Positions 32,674-41,395 of a DNA stretch of 54,859 nt are shown here, one piece after another. A model generated the notes under the pieces. That model was not told the origin of the DNA and did not search any database. It worked only from the letters and a program-made list of their open reading frames with translations. The stretch's first letter is position 1, and every line of letters starts with the position of its first letter. Position numbers and translations under genes: made by a program. Source of the DNA: Pseudomonadales bacterium (GTDB lineage Bacteria > Pseudomonadota > Gammaproteobacteria > Pseudomonadales > UBA5862); the NCBI GenBank assembly GCA_024234215.1, contig JACKOQ010000007.1:1-54859 (forward strand), read 5' to 3'.

Positions 32674-33885
32674 TCAGCGGTACCTCAGCCCCATCACCTC
32701 GCGCACCTCATCGAGGGTGGCACGCGCCTCTTCACGCGCCCGTGCATTGCCCTCCTTGAGGATGTTGCGCACCAGCGGCAGATCCTGCTCATATTCGCTC
32801 GCCTTCAGTTGCAGCGGCCGCAGCTCGCCTTGGATCGAATCGATGATCGGCCGCTTGCAGTCGACGCAACCGATGCCGGCACTGCTGCAACCCTCGCGCA
32901 CCCACGCCTGCTGCACGCCATCGCTGTAGATCTGATGGAACTGCCAGACCGGACACTTGTCCGGATCGCCCGGATCGCTGCGCCGCACCCGCGCCGGATC
33001 GGTCTGCATCGTGAGAATCTTCTTTTCGATCAGCTCGGGCGGGTCGCGCAGCGCCAGCGTGTTGCCGTAGGATTTCGACATCTTGCGGCCATCGAGCCCG
33101 GGCATCTTCGGAATCGGCGTCAGCAGCGCCTGCGGCTCGGGCAGAATCACCTTGGCATCGCCTTCGAGGTAGCCCATCAGCCGTTCACGGTCCGCCAGTG
33201 AGAGGTTGGGCTGTTCGCGCACCAGAATCCGTGCCCGCTCCAGCGCATCGCCATCGCCCTGCTCCTGATAGGCGCGGCGCAGCTCGACGTAGAGTTTCGC
33301 CAGCTTCTTGCCCATGCGCGCCGCCGCGGCCTCGGCATTCTCGCGAAAGCCCTGCTCGCCGCCATAGAGGTGATTGAAACGGCGCGCCACTTCGCGGGTC
33401 AGCTCGACATGGGCCACCTGGTCGGCACCGACCGGCACCACGCCGGCCCGGTAGGCAAGGATGTCGGCGCTTTGCAGCAACGGATAGCCAAGGAAGCCAT
33501 AGGTGGCCAGATCCTGCTCCTTGAGCTGCTCCTGCTGGTCCTTGTAACTCGGCACCCGCTCCAGCCAGCCCAGCGGGGTGATCATCGACAGCAGCAGATG
33601 CAGTTCGGCATGTTCCGGCACCTGCGACTGGACGAACAGCGTTGCCAGACTCGGGTTGACCCCCGCCGCCAGCCAGTCGATCACCATGTCGAGCGCGTTC
33701 TGCTCGAGATCCATCTCGCTCTCGTAGTGGGTGGTGAGCGCATGCCAGTCGGCAACGAAGAAGTAGCACTCATACTCCTGCTGCAAGCGGGCCCAGGTGC
33801 GCACATTGCCATAGTGGCCCAGATGCAGTTTTCCAGTCGGTCGCATGCCGGACAGCACGCGGCGCCGCGATTCCATGATGCTCAA
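32674..33885 (-). CDS. trpS: Tryptophanyl-tRNA synthetase with an insertion and a four-cysteine motif
   Basis: TrpS charges tRNA-Trp. The 403-residue class I synthetase has the HIGH-type motif GKLHLGHYGN (19-27) and GRKMSKSYGN (267-275). Between them is a 60-70 residue insertion (about 178-255) absent from the 334-residue E. coli enzyme but like that of Pseudomonas-type TrpS. In the C-terminal domain the cysteines C311, C333, C340 and C343 are spaced C-x21-C-x6-C-x2-C, close to the C-x22-C-x6-C-x2-C site that binds a 4Fe-4S cluster in Thermotoga maritima TrpRS. The TTG start has a GGAGAG Shine-Dalgarno; an ATG three codons later is less well placed. Confidence 0.95.
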   Translation of the reverse strand: MSIMESRRRVLSGMRPTGKLHLGHYGNVRTWARLQQEYECYFFVADWHALTTHYESEMDLEQNALDMVIDWLAAGVNPSLATLFVQSQVPEHAELHLLLSMITPLGWLERVPSYKDQQEQLKEQDLATYGFLGYPLLQSADILAYRAGVVPVGADQVAHVELTREVARRFNHLYGGEQGFRENAEAAAARMGKKLAKLYVELRRAYQEQGDGDALERARILVREQPNLSLADRERLMGYLEGDAKVILPEPQALLTPIPKMPGLDGRKMSKSYGNTLALRDPPELIEKKILTMQTDPARVRRSDPGDPDKCPVWQFHQIYSDGVQQAWVREGCSSAGIGCVDCKRPIIDSIQGELRPLQLKASEYEQDLPLVRNILKEGNARAREEARATLDEVREVMGLRYR

Positions 33886-33953
33886 AGAGTTCTCTCCCGA
33901 TTCAAAACCGATTCCTCCGCAAGCGGCGGAGTATAGCCTGTCGCCGGCCGCTT

Positions 33954-34589
33954 TCAGTCGGCCTGCATGTCGGCAAAGGGTGCCGGATCGCCCTTGCCCA
34001 GTCGCACCACCTGCGGCGCCTCACCGGTCAGATCGACCACGGTGCTGGGCTCCAGCCCACTGAAGCCGCCATCGATCACCAGATCGAGCTGGTGCTGCAG
34101 CAGTTGCCGAATCTCATGGGGATCGGTCATCGGCTCGCTCTCGCCCGGCAGGATCAGGCTGGTGCTCATCAGCGGCTCACCCAGCTCCTCGAGCAGCGCC
34201 TGTACAATCCGATGCTCCGGCACCCGAATGCCGATGGTCTTGCGCTTGGGGTGCTGCAACCGCCGTGGCACCTCACCGGTCGCCGGCAGGATGAAGGTGT
34301 AGGCCCCCGGCGTGTAGCGTTTCAGCAGGCGAAACCGGCTGTTGTCGAGCTTGGCGTAGGTCGATATCTCGGTCAGATCACGACAGACCAGCGTGAAGTT
34401 GTGCCGTTCATCCAGCCGGCGGATCGCGCGGATGCGGTCGGCACCGGCCTTGTTCTCCAGCCGGCAGCCCAGCGCATAGGCCGAATCGGTGGGGTAGGCA
34501 ATCACGCCCTCCTTGCGCAGAATCGCCACCGCCTGCTGCAACAGGCGCGGCTGCGGATTCTGCGGATGGATCTGAAAGAACTGACTCAT
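33954..34589 (-). CDS. yciO: YciO-type Sua5/YrdC family protein
   Basis: A 211-residue YrdC-fold protein. The AYPTDSAYALGC motif (near 30-41) replaces the PTETVYGLG motif of TsaC proper, which marks the YciO branch. A KRYTPGAYTFILPAT block and GIRVPEH follow. YrdC/Sua5 proteins make threonylcarbamoyl-AMP for t6A of tRNA, but YciO is a paralogue whose activity is weaker or different. The ATG overlaps the upstream PHP gene stop by 4 nt. Its placement between RNase AM and trpS matches the conserved gammaproteobacterial order. Confidence 0.9.
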   Translation of the reverse strand: MSQFFQIHPQNPQPRLLQQAVAILRKEGVIAYPTDSAYALGCRLENKAGADRIRAIRRLDERHNFTLVCRDLTEISTYAKLDNSRFRLLKRYTPGAYTFILPATGEVPRRLQHPKRKTIGIRVPEHRIVQALLEELGEPLMSTSLILPGESEPMTDPHEIRQLLQHQLDLVIDGGFSGLEPSTVVDLTGEAPQVVRLGKGDPAPFADMQAD

Positions 34590-35446
34590 GCGCAAACTCC
34601 GTAAGGTTGGCGGAGCCGTTGATGCTCCCAGATCGGTGCAATGTCGACAGGCAGTGGCAGCGAGCGCCCCAGATCGGCCCAGGGCGTCCGCTCGTGATGA
34701 AAGTCGCTGCCCACCGATCCACCCAGCCGATGCTGGCGTGCCAGCGCACTCCAGAGCCGCTGGGCATCCGGCGATTGTCCGGCCATGCCCAGCTCCAGCG
34801 CCTCACCGCCCCAGCCGCTGAAATCGCTCACCAGTGCCAGCCGCTGCAACCGCCCCAGCCGGTAGTGGTGCGGATGGGCCAGCACCGCCACCCCACCCGC
34901 TGCCTTCACCACCGCGATGGCGTCGCCCAGATGGGGCCAGTGGGTGACCTCCTCCTGCCATTTTTCATTGCCGATGTGGCGGTCGAACGCCTGCTGGAAG
35001 GTGTCGACATGGCCGCTCGCCACCAGCCAGTTGGCAAAGTGGACCCGGCCCGGCGCGGCACTGCCCGCCAGCGCGGTCGCGCCCAAGAGGGCGCCTTCGA
35101 TGCCGCGCTGGCGCAGATGATCGGCCAGGATCTCGGCACGCCGCAGCCGCCCACGCCGCAACTGCTCGATCAATCGCAACAACGGCTCATGGTCGATGTC
35201 GATGCCCAGACCGATCAGATGCAGCGCGCAGCGCCCCCAATGGCAGGAGATCTCGATGCCGGGCACCACCCTGATTGCCTCACCATGCTGTTCTGCCGCC
35301 GCTGTGGCCTCGGCCACCCCGGCAACGGTGTCATGGTCGGTCAATGCCAGCAGCGTCACGCCAGCCCGATGTGCCCGCTCGACCAGCGCCGTCGGCGAGA
35401 GCGCACCGTCGGAAGCCGTGCTGTGGCTGTGCAGATCGACTTTCAT
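34586..35446 (-). CDS. rnm: PHP-domain 5'-3' exoribonuclease (RNase AM, YciV)
   Basis: The 286-residue protein has the polymerase-and-histidinol-phosphatase fold: metal-binding motifs VDLHSHSTASDG at the N-terminus, LALTDHDT, VVPGIEIS, LAHPHHY and SDFHHERTPW near the C-terminus. In E. coli the homologue trims the 5' ends of 23S, 16S and 5S rRNA and degrades short RNAs. The ATG directly before VDLHSHS was chosen; a TTG ten codons upstream also lacks a Shine-Dalgarno. It is the first gene of the run to rluB, divergent from yciB. Confidence 0.9.
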   Translation of the reverse strand: MKVDLHSHSTASDGALSPTALVERAHRAGVTLLALTDHDTVAGVAEATAAAEQHGEAIRVVPGIEISCHWGRCALHLIGLGIDIDHEPLLRLIEQLRRGRLRRAEILADHLRQRGIEGALLGATALAGSAAPGRVHFANWLVASGHVDTFQQAFDRHIGNEKWQEEVTHWPHLGDAIAVVKAAGGVAVLAHPHHYRLGRLQRLALVSDFSGWGGEALELGMAGQSPDAQRLWSALARQHRLGGSVGSDFHHERTPWADLGRSLPLPVDIAPIWEHQRLRQPYGVCA

Positions 35447-35488
35447 CGGCGGGACGGTTCGCTCACTTTCATTCAATGGATCGGCGGA

Positions 35489-35517
35489 TTGCAGCCGGCA
35501 TCGACAGCTTCTAGACT
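35489..35517 (+). promoter_or_regulatory. Possible promoter of yciB-yciI
   Basis: TTGCAG and TAGACT are spaced 17 bp apart in the 135-bp gap between the divergent rnm and yciB genes, about 60 bp before the yciB ATG. The hexamer matches are moderate (three and four of six), so this rests mainly on spacing and position. Confidence 0.3.
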
Positions 35518-35581
35518 GTCAGCAAGCCCCTGATGGCTGCAATGGTAACACCCCTGCCCCCCTCTATCTGCCGAACCAACC

Positions 35582-36133
35582 ATGAAACAACTGCTCGAAT
35601 TCATCCCCCTGCTCGCCTTCTTTGCCGCCTACAAGCTGTACGACATCTATATCGCCACCGCCGTGCTGATCATCGCCACCTCGCTCCACTACGGCATTCT
35701 CTGGCTGGTCGAGCGCAAACTCGACAAGACCCAGCGCTGGACCTGGATCGGCGTCGTGCTGTTCGGCGGTCTGACCCTGGCCCTCGGTGATGACACCTAC
35801 ATCAAATGGAAGGCGCCGGTGCTGGACTGGCTCTTTGCACTGGCCTTTCTCGGCAGCCAACTGTTCGGTGAAAAGTCGCTGGTCGAGCGGCTGATGGGCA
35901 ACGCCGTCAGCCTGCCCAAAACGATCTGGAACCGCCTCAACCTGAGCTGGGTGATCTTCTTTGCCGCCACCGGCTTTGCCAACCTCTATGTCGTGTTCTA
36001 TCACCCCGAATTCTGGGTCGATTTCAAGGTGTTTGGCAGCTTGGGACTGACCCTGCTGTTCATGGTCGGTCAGGCGATCTACCTGGTGCGCCACATCACG
36101 CCCGAAGCTGTCGAAGAGCAGGGCAAACAGTGA
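35582..36133 (+). CDS. yciB: Inner-membrane protein YciB (intracellular septation protein A)
   Basis: A 183-residue protein with five membrane helices (about 7-22, 24-45, 53-70, 78-95 and 120-137 plus a C-terminal one near 150-168). Family hallmarks are the N-terminal FIPLLAFFAAYKLYDIYIAT and the central FLGSQLFGEKSLVERLMG and WNRLNLSW segments. YciB influences septation, cell-envelope integrity and biofilm formation in several bacteria, through an unknown mechanism. Length fits (about 180). The yciI start overlaps its stop. Confidence 0.95.
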   Translation: MKQLLEFIPLLAFFAAYKLYDIYIATAVLIIATSLHYGILWLVERKLDKTQRWTWIGVVLFGGLTLALGDDTYIKWKAPVLDWLFALAFLGSQLFGEKSLVERLMGNAVSLPKTIWNRLNLSWVIFFAATGFANLYVVFYHPEFWVDFKVFGSLGLTLLFMVGQAIYLVRHITPEAVEEQGKQ

Positions 36134-36435
36134 GCATGCTCTACGCCATCATCGCCGAGGATGTGCCGCACAGCCTGCCGCTGCGGCAAACGGCCCGGCC
36201 CGCTCACCTGGCGCGGCTGCAGGCACTGCAACAGCAGGGGCGGCTGCTGCTCGCCGGTCCCCATCCCGCCATCGACCACCCCGATCCTGGCGAAGCCGGT
36301 TTCAGCGGCAGCCTGATCATTGCCGAATTCGACTCGCTGGCCGCCGCGCAGCAGTGGGCGCAGGCCGACCCCTATGTCAGCGCCGGCGTCTTCGCCCACG
36401 TCACGGTCAAACCCTTCAAGCAGACGTTGCCCTGA
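36130..36435 (+). CDS. yciI: YciI family protein
   Basis: A 101-residue ferredoxin-fold protein with LYAIIAEDV at the N-terminus, RPAHLARLQAL, LLAGPHPAID, GSLIIAEFDSLAAAQQWAQADPYVSAGVF and VTVKPFKQTLP, nearly the full consensus of YciI. The active-site-like His and Asp (RPAHL, ADPY) are kept. Function is unknown; relatives include dehalogenases and hydrolases. The GTG at 36130 overlaps the yciB stop (GTGA) with AGGG 6 nt upstream; an ATG two codons later matches the usual N-terminus. Confidence 0.93.
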   Translation: MSMLYAIIAEDVPHSLPLRQTARPAHLARLQALQQQGRLLLAGPHPAIDHPDPGEAGFSGSLIIAEFDSLAAAQQWAQADPYVSAGVFAHVTVKPFKQTLP

Positions 36436-36547
36436 ACAAAAACCGGCTGCTTTTCAGAAAATATTCAGGCGTTTTCGGCTCATACCGTTAAAACCCGCCA
36501 TGGCTGCGAGTAGAATGCCGCCACCTCAATCGGCCAAGGAGACCCTG

Positions 36548-37207
36548 GTGGTGCCCGCTTTCAGACCCCTTCGACTGCTGCCACCCATGCTGACGCTCCT
36601 CCTTGCCACCGCAAGCCATGCCGAAACCCGCTATGTCACCGATCAGTGGCGTTTCGAGCTGCGCAGCGGCAACAGCAATGAGCATCGCATCATCGACTAC
36701 CTCGGCAGCGGCACCGCTGTCGAGGTGCTCGAGCCGGTCAGCAACGGCTTCATTCACATCAGCACCGCCAAGGGTGTCGAGGGCTGGATGCGCGAGAGCT
36801 ACCTGCAGACCGCACTGCCGGCCACACTGCGGCTCGAGCAGCTCACCAACTCAGCCACCGCTGCGGCGGTCGCCGCGGGCAAGCTCCCCGCAACCAGACC
36901 CCTCGCCCCTTCGGCGCGCGAAACCGAACTGGAAACAGCCAATCAGAGCCTGACCCAACAGCTGACCGAGGCCAAGGCGCTTTGCGAGAATGCCGCCCAA
37001 CTCGACCAGCGCAACCGCGAACTGCTGCAGGAGAATCAACTGCTGCAGGATCAGAGCACGCTGCTCAAGGTCGAAAGCGAGCGGTTGCGGGAGCAACTGG
37101 AGAAAAAAGAGTTCTATCTGGGTGCCGGCGCGATTCTGCTTGGCCTGCTGCTGGGGGTCATACTCCCCCATCTGAAGCCAAAGAGAAAATATTCGGAGTG
37201 GCGCTGA
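36548..37207 (+). CDS. SH3-domain and membrane-anchor protein (YgiM-like)
   Basis: A 219-residue protein: Sec signal peptide (1-25, ending ATASHA before ETRYV), a bacterial SH3 domain (about 26-90; RYVTDQWRFELRSGNS, VEVLEP, GWMRESYL), a coiled coil rich in Gln, Leu and Glu (about 125-190) and a C-terminal membrane helix (LGAGAILLGLLLGVIL) with a basic tail. This is the SH3-and-anchor architecture of YgiM, which probably faces the periplasm and contacts the cell wall. The GTG start has AAGGAG exactly 6 nt upstream; no ATG fits the signal peptide. Earlier in-frame ATGs belong to the yciI region. Confidence 0.85.
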   Translation: MVPAFRPLRLLPPMLTLLLATASHAETRYVTDQWRFELRSGNSNEHRIIDYLGSGTAVEVLEPVSNGFIHISTAKGVEGWMRESYLQTALPATLRLEQLTNSATAAAVAAGKLPATRPLAPSARETELETANQSLTQQLTEAKALCENAAQLDQRNRELLQENQLLQDQSTLLKVESERLREQLEKKEFYLGAGAILLGLLLGVILPHLKPKRKYSEWR

Positions 37208-37258
37208 ACGGCTGCACTTGATCGCCGCCACGCGCCTGCGCGGCAGGTGACCACCATC

Positions 37259-39394
37259 TCAAAGCACACGCAAAAATTTCAGGCTCCACAGGGTGCCCCG
37301 TCCACTGCTGCGCAGCTCGATCACCCCCTCCAACTGCTCCATCAACTGCTTGACGATGCTCAAGCCCAATCCTTGGTGCGGCGGCGCCTTGCGGGTCGGT
37401 ATCGGCTTGAACAGGTTGGACAGCACCTCATCGGCCATCCCCGGCCCCTGATCGCGAATGGTCAATTCGACATAGTGCTTGCCATCGACGAGGACCTGGC
37501 CGTAGGTGGTGAGCGTGATCTCGCCCTGGAACGCCGAGGCATCGGCTGCATTGTCGAGCAAGTTGATCAGCACCTGCCGCAATAGCAGTGGATTGCCCCG
37601 AATCTGCGGATTGGCTTCATCCAGATCGAGCCGATAACGAACGTCTTTGCCCGAAGTGTCAGCCTGTTGCAGTGCCTGCACCAGCTCGCACACCACTTCG
37701 TTGAGATCGAACGCCTGCCATGCCATTGCAGTCGGATGCTCTTCGGCACGCTGCACGACGCTGTCGACCAGCTCGACCACACGGTCGATCTCGGCCTCGA
37801 CCGGCAGCAGATCGGTCCTGGTCAATCCACTGTGCTGAAACCGCAGGGCGATGATCGAAAGGTAGTTTCTGGCGATGCTGAGCGGACTGCCGAGCTCATG
37901 CCGCAACTCCCGCAACAGCAGCGATATCTGTCCACGCAGTGCCTGTCGCTGCTTCACTGTCTGCGCCTGATGCATCCGTATCGCCCCAAGGCGACGCCCC
38001 AGCAACAGGCCGTAGTAACGCAGTGCCGGCAGAAGTTTCTCCAGCCGGTCGCGTGTGCTGATTTCCGTCCCGATCACCAGCAGTGCGCCGGCTGTCGCAT
38101 TCTGCATCAGCGGCAGACAGAAGATCGCCGTGGCGTCCAACTCCCGAATCAGTTGCCGGTCGAGCAGGGCCAGTGGCGCCTCCCACTGCCAACTCCCCAG
38201 CGCAACACCCTGAGCGAGGCAGTGCGCCACCATCGAATCGCCATGCCCGGCAGCAAGAGTGATCTCGTCAGACAGCATGCCGTCGTCGTGCGCCGCTGGA
38301 CAGAGCAGCTCAAGGCTGCCGTCAGTGCACAGGTAGAGCATGAAGCGCTCGACACCGGCCAGCAGCCGCAGCTCCTGTGACACGGCGCTCGCCAAGGTCT
38401 GCAAGTCCGCGTCGGGCTGCCATGCCCAGGGGGTGACGATGTCCTTGACCAGTGCCTGATCGCGCAAGGTGGCGGCCAGACTCAACGCCACGGCATCATC
38501 AGAGGCTCCCCAGCAGGAGGAAGAGAGTGGCCAACCAGACCAATCTGGACTCTCCGCCAACCGCGTCAGAAATGCTGCCGGCAGCTCGAGCCGTTGCCCG
38601 ACCACAGTCACGGCCTCGATCGCCTTCCTGTTGGCGTGCCGCAACTCTTCGCTCGGCAGGGCCAGATTGGCCGCGATTTCGTCGAGACCGACACTCTGCG
38701 CGGACAGCAGAGGCGTGATCGCAACCGGATAGGCGTCGACCGCAGCGCGCAGCAGCCTGATCAGCGGGTGAGCATTGCGGGTTCGGGAGAGGGGTTCATC
38801 AAGAAAATGGAGCGCATCAACCACCCGCCTTGGCACCCCCAACAGGGTGGTCAGCAGATCAAGCTGTCTGGAGCGCTCCAGATCCGGATCTTCGAGCGCC
38901 GATGCAGTGGCGAAATCCGCATCGATGGTTGCCGCCAGCTCGCGCAGCTCCATCAAGCCCAGCAACAGCGTTCCCAGGCGCAGGTCATCCAGTTCAGGAT
39001 AGGCAAGGTGGTTCGCCAGCTCGACAGCAAAGGTCCGACGCAGCGTGATGCGGGCCCACAGATCGAGCCAGCCTGCGTCACCCAACTGATTGAACACAGA
39101 GAAGAACTGGCTGGTGACCGCCTGGTCGAGCAGAGCCTCGATTCGCCACTGACCCAGCGCGGCAACGCAATCGCCAAGCCGGTCATCCGAACTCTCGGCG
39201 GTTGGCGCCCTGCCCTGCAGCGCCAGGACTCTGGCGCTCAGCACCACATCGAACTCAAGCAGCCGCGTCCACTGTGTCTGCGCGTCGACCGCACCATCCA
39301 GTTTCCGCCGCTGCAGATGAAGCAGCAGCTGTGGCAGCACCGGCAAGCGCAGCCATGGCCATGCCGATGAGCGCAGGACAGCAGTTTCTAGCAT
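37259..39394 (-). CDS. HDOD-GAF-histidine kinase
   Basis: A 711-residue soluble signalling protein. Residues about 10-230 resemble an HDOD domain (RLPVLPQLLLHLQRRKLD start, helical throughout). Residues 325-470 are GAF-like (ELRLLAGVERFMLYLCTDGSLE, IFCLPLM and GALLVIG). A HisKA region carries the phospho-accepting H499 in LRHELGSPLSIARNYLSI, and the ATPase has N-box NLLDNAADAS (611-620), G1 DQGPGM and G2 HQGLGLSIV. No membrane helix is present, so the signal is cytoplasmic. No response regulator is adjacent. It is divergent from the MinD-like gene across 150 bp. The start codon is ATG without a clear Shine-Dalgarno. Confidence 0.85.
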   Translation of the reverse strand: MLETAVLRSSAWPWLRLPVLPQLLLHLQRRKLDGAVDAQTQWTRLLEFDVVLSARVLALQGRAPTAESSDDRLGDCVAALGQWRIEALLDQAVTSQFFSVFNQLGDAGWLDLWARITLRRTFAVELANHLAYPELDDLRLGTLLLGLMELRELAATIDADFATASALEDPDLERSRQLDLLTTLLGVPRRVVDALHFLDEPLSRTRNAHPLIRLLRAAVDAYPVAITPLLSAQSVGLDEIAANLALPSEELRHANRKAIEAVTVVGQRLELPAAFLTRLAESPDWSGWPLSSSCWGASDDAVALSLAATLRDQALVKDIVTPWAWQPDADLQTLASAVSQELRLLAGVERFMLYLCTDGSLELLCPAAHDDGMLSDEITLAAGHGDSMVAHCLAQGVALGSWQWEAPLALLDRQLIRELDATAIFCLPLMQNATAGALLVIGTEISTRDRLEKLLPALRYYGLLLGRRLGAIRMHQAQTVKQRQALRGQISLLLRELRHELGSPLSIARNYLSIIALRFQHSGLTRTDLLPVEAEIDRVVELVDSVVQRAEEHPTAMAWQAFDLNEVVCELVQALQQADTSGKDVRYRLDLDEANPQIRGNPLLLRQVLINLLDNAADASAFQGEITLTTYGQVLVDGKHYVELTIRDQGPGMADEVLSNLFKPIPTRKAPPHQGLGLSIVKQLMEQLEGVIELRSSGRGTLWSLKFLRVL

Positions 39395-39457
39395 GCCATC
39401 CGCACCAGCACAGCTTGAGCAACTTCAAGACAATTGAGTGAACAGCACGCCAATGAA

Positions 39458-39486
39458 TTGTTTTTTTTGGTTAAGGTGCGCAAAAT
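39458..39486 (+). promoter_or_regulatory. Possible promoter of the MinD-like gene
   Basis: TTGTTT and CAAAAT are spaced 17 bp apart, with a run of eight T between. The predicted start near 39493 lies about 50 bp upstream of the chosen GTG codon and would exclude the more distal TTG start. The hexamers are only three and four of six matches. Confidence 0.3.
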
Positions 39487-39544
39487 CAGACATCTCCGCC
39501 CCGGCTTCGCAGGGGCATCGCCCTCTGCGTCCAGGACCCATCGC

Positions 39545-40468
39545 GTGGCCAAAGTTCCAGCACTGATCGGCATGATGGGCGCTCACCACGGCGCTGGCGT
39601 CACGACGCTCAGCTTCAACCTTGCCGCAGCCCTGCTTGCGCTGGATAAGAGTGTCGAGATTATAGAGGGGGAGCTGGGTTCGACAACAGCCACTCATCGG
39701 CTGGCAGCGGCACGCCGCCAGAGCGTGCAGCAGCACTCTGGCATCTCACCGATCATTCATCAGCTGCAGGAGGCCACCCAGCTTCCGGCGCTGCTGCGCC
39801 GTCTGATCGAGCCAACCCAACGGCAAAGTGCCATCGACTTCATCCTGATCGATCTGCCCAGCCTCGACATCACGGCCGACGCCGCCCAGGGCGAGATTCT
39901 CGAACTGCTCGATCAACTGATTCTGGTCACCACTGCGCAACGCAGTTCGTTCCATGCAACGACCGAGAGCCTGTGGCGGTTGGCCAATCAGGAGATCCGC
40001 CTGCCCATCGGACTGCTGATCAATCGGGTCAAGGGCTACCACGAGAGCCAGCACTGCTTCCAGCGGCTGCAACAGGAGGTGACGCCAGCGCTGCGCAGCG
40101 CCTTCGATTACCTGGGTTGCATCACCTGCGACAATGGCATCGACCTGGCCATGACGCTGGGCAAGCCAGTCGCGCTGGCCTTTCCCGACAGCCCGGCCGC
40201 ACTGAATCTGCGCTTTCTGGTCTCGCACAAACTCCAGCATCTGCTCTCGACCGGCCGCATCGATCGGCTGCTCTGGAGCGTCGATCCCGTGCAGTCGCAG
40301 CCACTTCCAGCCATGCCTGTCGCGGCAACCGCACCTCAAGGCACCACGGCAGAACGGCAACCGTTGACCGCACCCGACGAAATCGAGGCCGAACCGAGCC
40401 GGCCAAACAGCCACGGCGAGCAGTCGGCACTGCATCGCGCCCTGCGTCTGGCGGCCGCGCTGGTCTGA
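39545..40468 (+). CDS. MinD/ParA-like protein with a degenerate P-loop
   Basis: The 307-residue protein has a MinD/ParA (SIMIBI) fold start, VPALIGMMGAHHGAGVTT, followed by LSFNLAAALLALDKSVEIIEG. The deviant Walker A of this family (KGGxGKT) has become HHGAGVT: both the signature lysine and the P-loop lysine are missing. A Walker B-like FILIDLPS is retained, as is the QLILVTTAQRSSFHATTE switch region and LLINRVKGYHES. ATP hydrolysis is therefore doubtful, although nucleotide binding is not excluded. Residues beyond about 255 are Pro/Ala-rich and the end (SALHRALRLAAALV) could be a short amphipathic helix like the MinD membrane tether. A GTG with AGGA upstream was chosen; the frame extends to a TTG at 39434. 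Confidence 0.75.
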   Translation: MAKVPALIGMMGAHHGAGVTTLSFNLAAALLALDKSVEIIEGELGSTTATHRLAAARRQSVQQHSGISPIIHQLQEATQLPALLRRLIEPTQRQSAIDFILIDLPSLDITADAAQGEILELLDQLILVTTAQRSSFHATTESLWRLANQEIRLPIGLLINRVKGYHESQHCFQRLQQEVTPALRSAFDYLGCITCDNGIDLAMTLGKPVALAFPDSPAALNLRFLVSHKLQHLLSTGRIDRLLWSVDPVQSQPLPAMPVAATAPQGTTAERQPLTAPDEIEAEPSRPNSHGEQSALHRALRLAAALV

Positions 40469-40498
40469 TCCATTGCCACTGCGGTGCGCTGCAATCCA

Positions 40499-41314
40499 CT
40501 ACTGCCGGGCAAGACGCAGATTGAGACCGGCGCTCTGCTGCGTCGAACGCCAGCAGTTGATCTCAAGGCCACCTCGGCGCAGATACCAGGTGGCAACCGT
40601 CAGCCGCCGCGGCCGGCAATGGTTCAGGATGTCGATGAAGATCTGCTCGGTACAGGCTTCGTGAAAGCCACTGTGGCAGCGGTAGGAGATCAGATAGGCG
40701 AGCAATCCTGACCGATCGATCGACACCCCCTGATAATCGATCAGCACCGAGCCCCAGTCAGGCTGGCCGGTCACCGGACAGTTCGATCGCAGCAGGTGGC
40801 TGTGCAACTGTTCGACCACCTCATCTCCCGCCACCCGCAGCAGCTCCGGGCGCGGCAGGTAGTCGGAGATCGCCACCTCCAGCTCATCGAGCGAGCTCCC
40901 CGGCAGTGGTTGCCAGGCGGGATGGTAACTCGCCAGCGACTGCAACCGCACCCGCACTTCGCCGCCCAGCCGCGCTGTCAGATCGGCGGCGATGCGCTGC
41001 TCGACCTCGGCCATCGCGGCGAAACATTCCTGATTCAGCGAGTTGAGATAGAGCTTGAGCGATTTGGACTCCACCAGATTGGGCAGCCCGGCCGCGAAGG
41101 TCAGCTCGCCCACCGCCACCATCGGCTTGCCACTCGGCATCAGCCAGGAGATCTCGTAGGCGCGCCAGCGATCGGCACCGAAAAATGGCCATGCTCCCTC
41201 ATTCAAGCCATACGGCAGGCGCCCGGCCTGGCGCGGAATCGCTTCCAGCAACTCAGGCGCATAGCGTTGCGGATGGGCCACCTGCCTGCCCAGCAGGCTG
41301 CCATGTTCGCTCAT
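40499..41314 (-). CDS. queF: NADPH-dependent 7-cyano-7-deazaguanine reductase
   Basis: QueF reduces the nitrile of preQ0 to preQ1 in queuosine synthesis. The 271-residue length marks the two-domain (type II) form. The substrate thioimide cysteine is C179 in LLRSNCPVTGQPDWGSV with D186 next to it, and the ESKSLKLYLNSLNQECF motif is in the N-terminal half (82-98). The C-terminal YRCHSGFHEACTEQIFIDI block is also conserved. The ATG has a GGAG Shine-Dalgarno at 8 nt. It is divergent from the large TPR lipoprotein gene. Confidence 0.96.
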   Translation of the reverse strand: MSEHGSLLGRQVAHPQRYAPELLEAIPRQAGRLPYGLNEGAWPFFGADRWRAYEISWLMPSGKPMVAVGELTFAAGLPNLVESKSLKLYLNSLNQECFAAMAEVEQRIAADLTARLGGEVRVRLQSLASYHPAWQPLPGSSLDELEVAISDYLPRPELLRVAGDEVVEQLHSHLLRSNCPVTGQPDWGSVLIDYQGVSIDRSGLLAYLISYRCHSGFHEACTEQIFIDILNHCRPRRLTVATWYLRRGGLEINCWRSTQQSAGLNLRLARQ

Positions 41315-41395
41315 TCTGACCACTCCAGTGCCGACAGCACGACAGATTGCTCTACAATTTCAGAAGCGTTCGCCCACCACATCAGCCAGACCCCA

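Noticed and set aside
40796..41395. An upstream extension of the TPR lipoprotein frame by 200 codons
   Set aside because: It runs antisense to queF and has no TPR pattern; the lipobox fixes the protein start further downstream.
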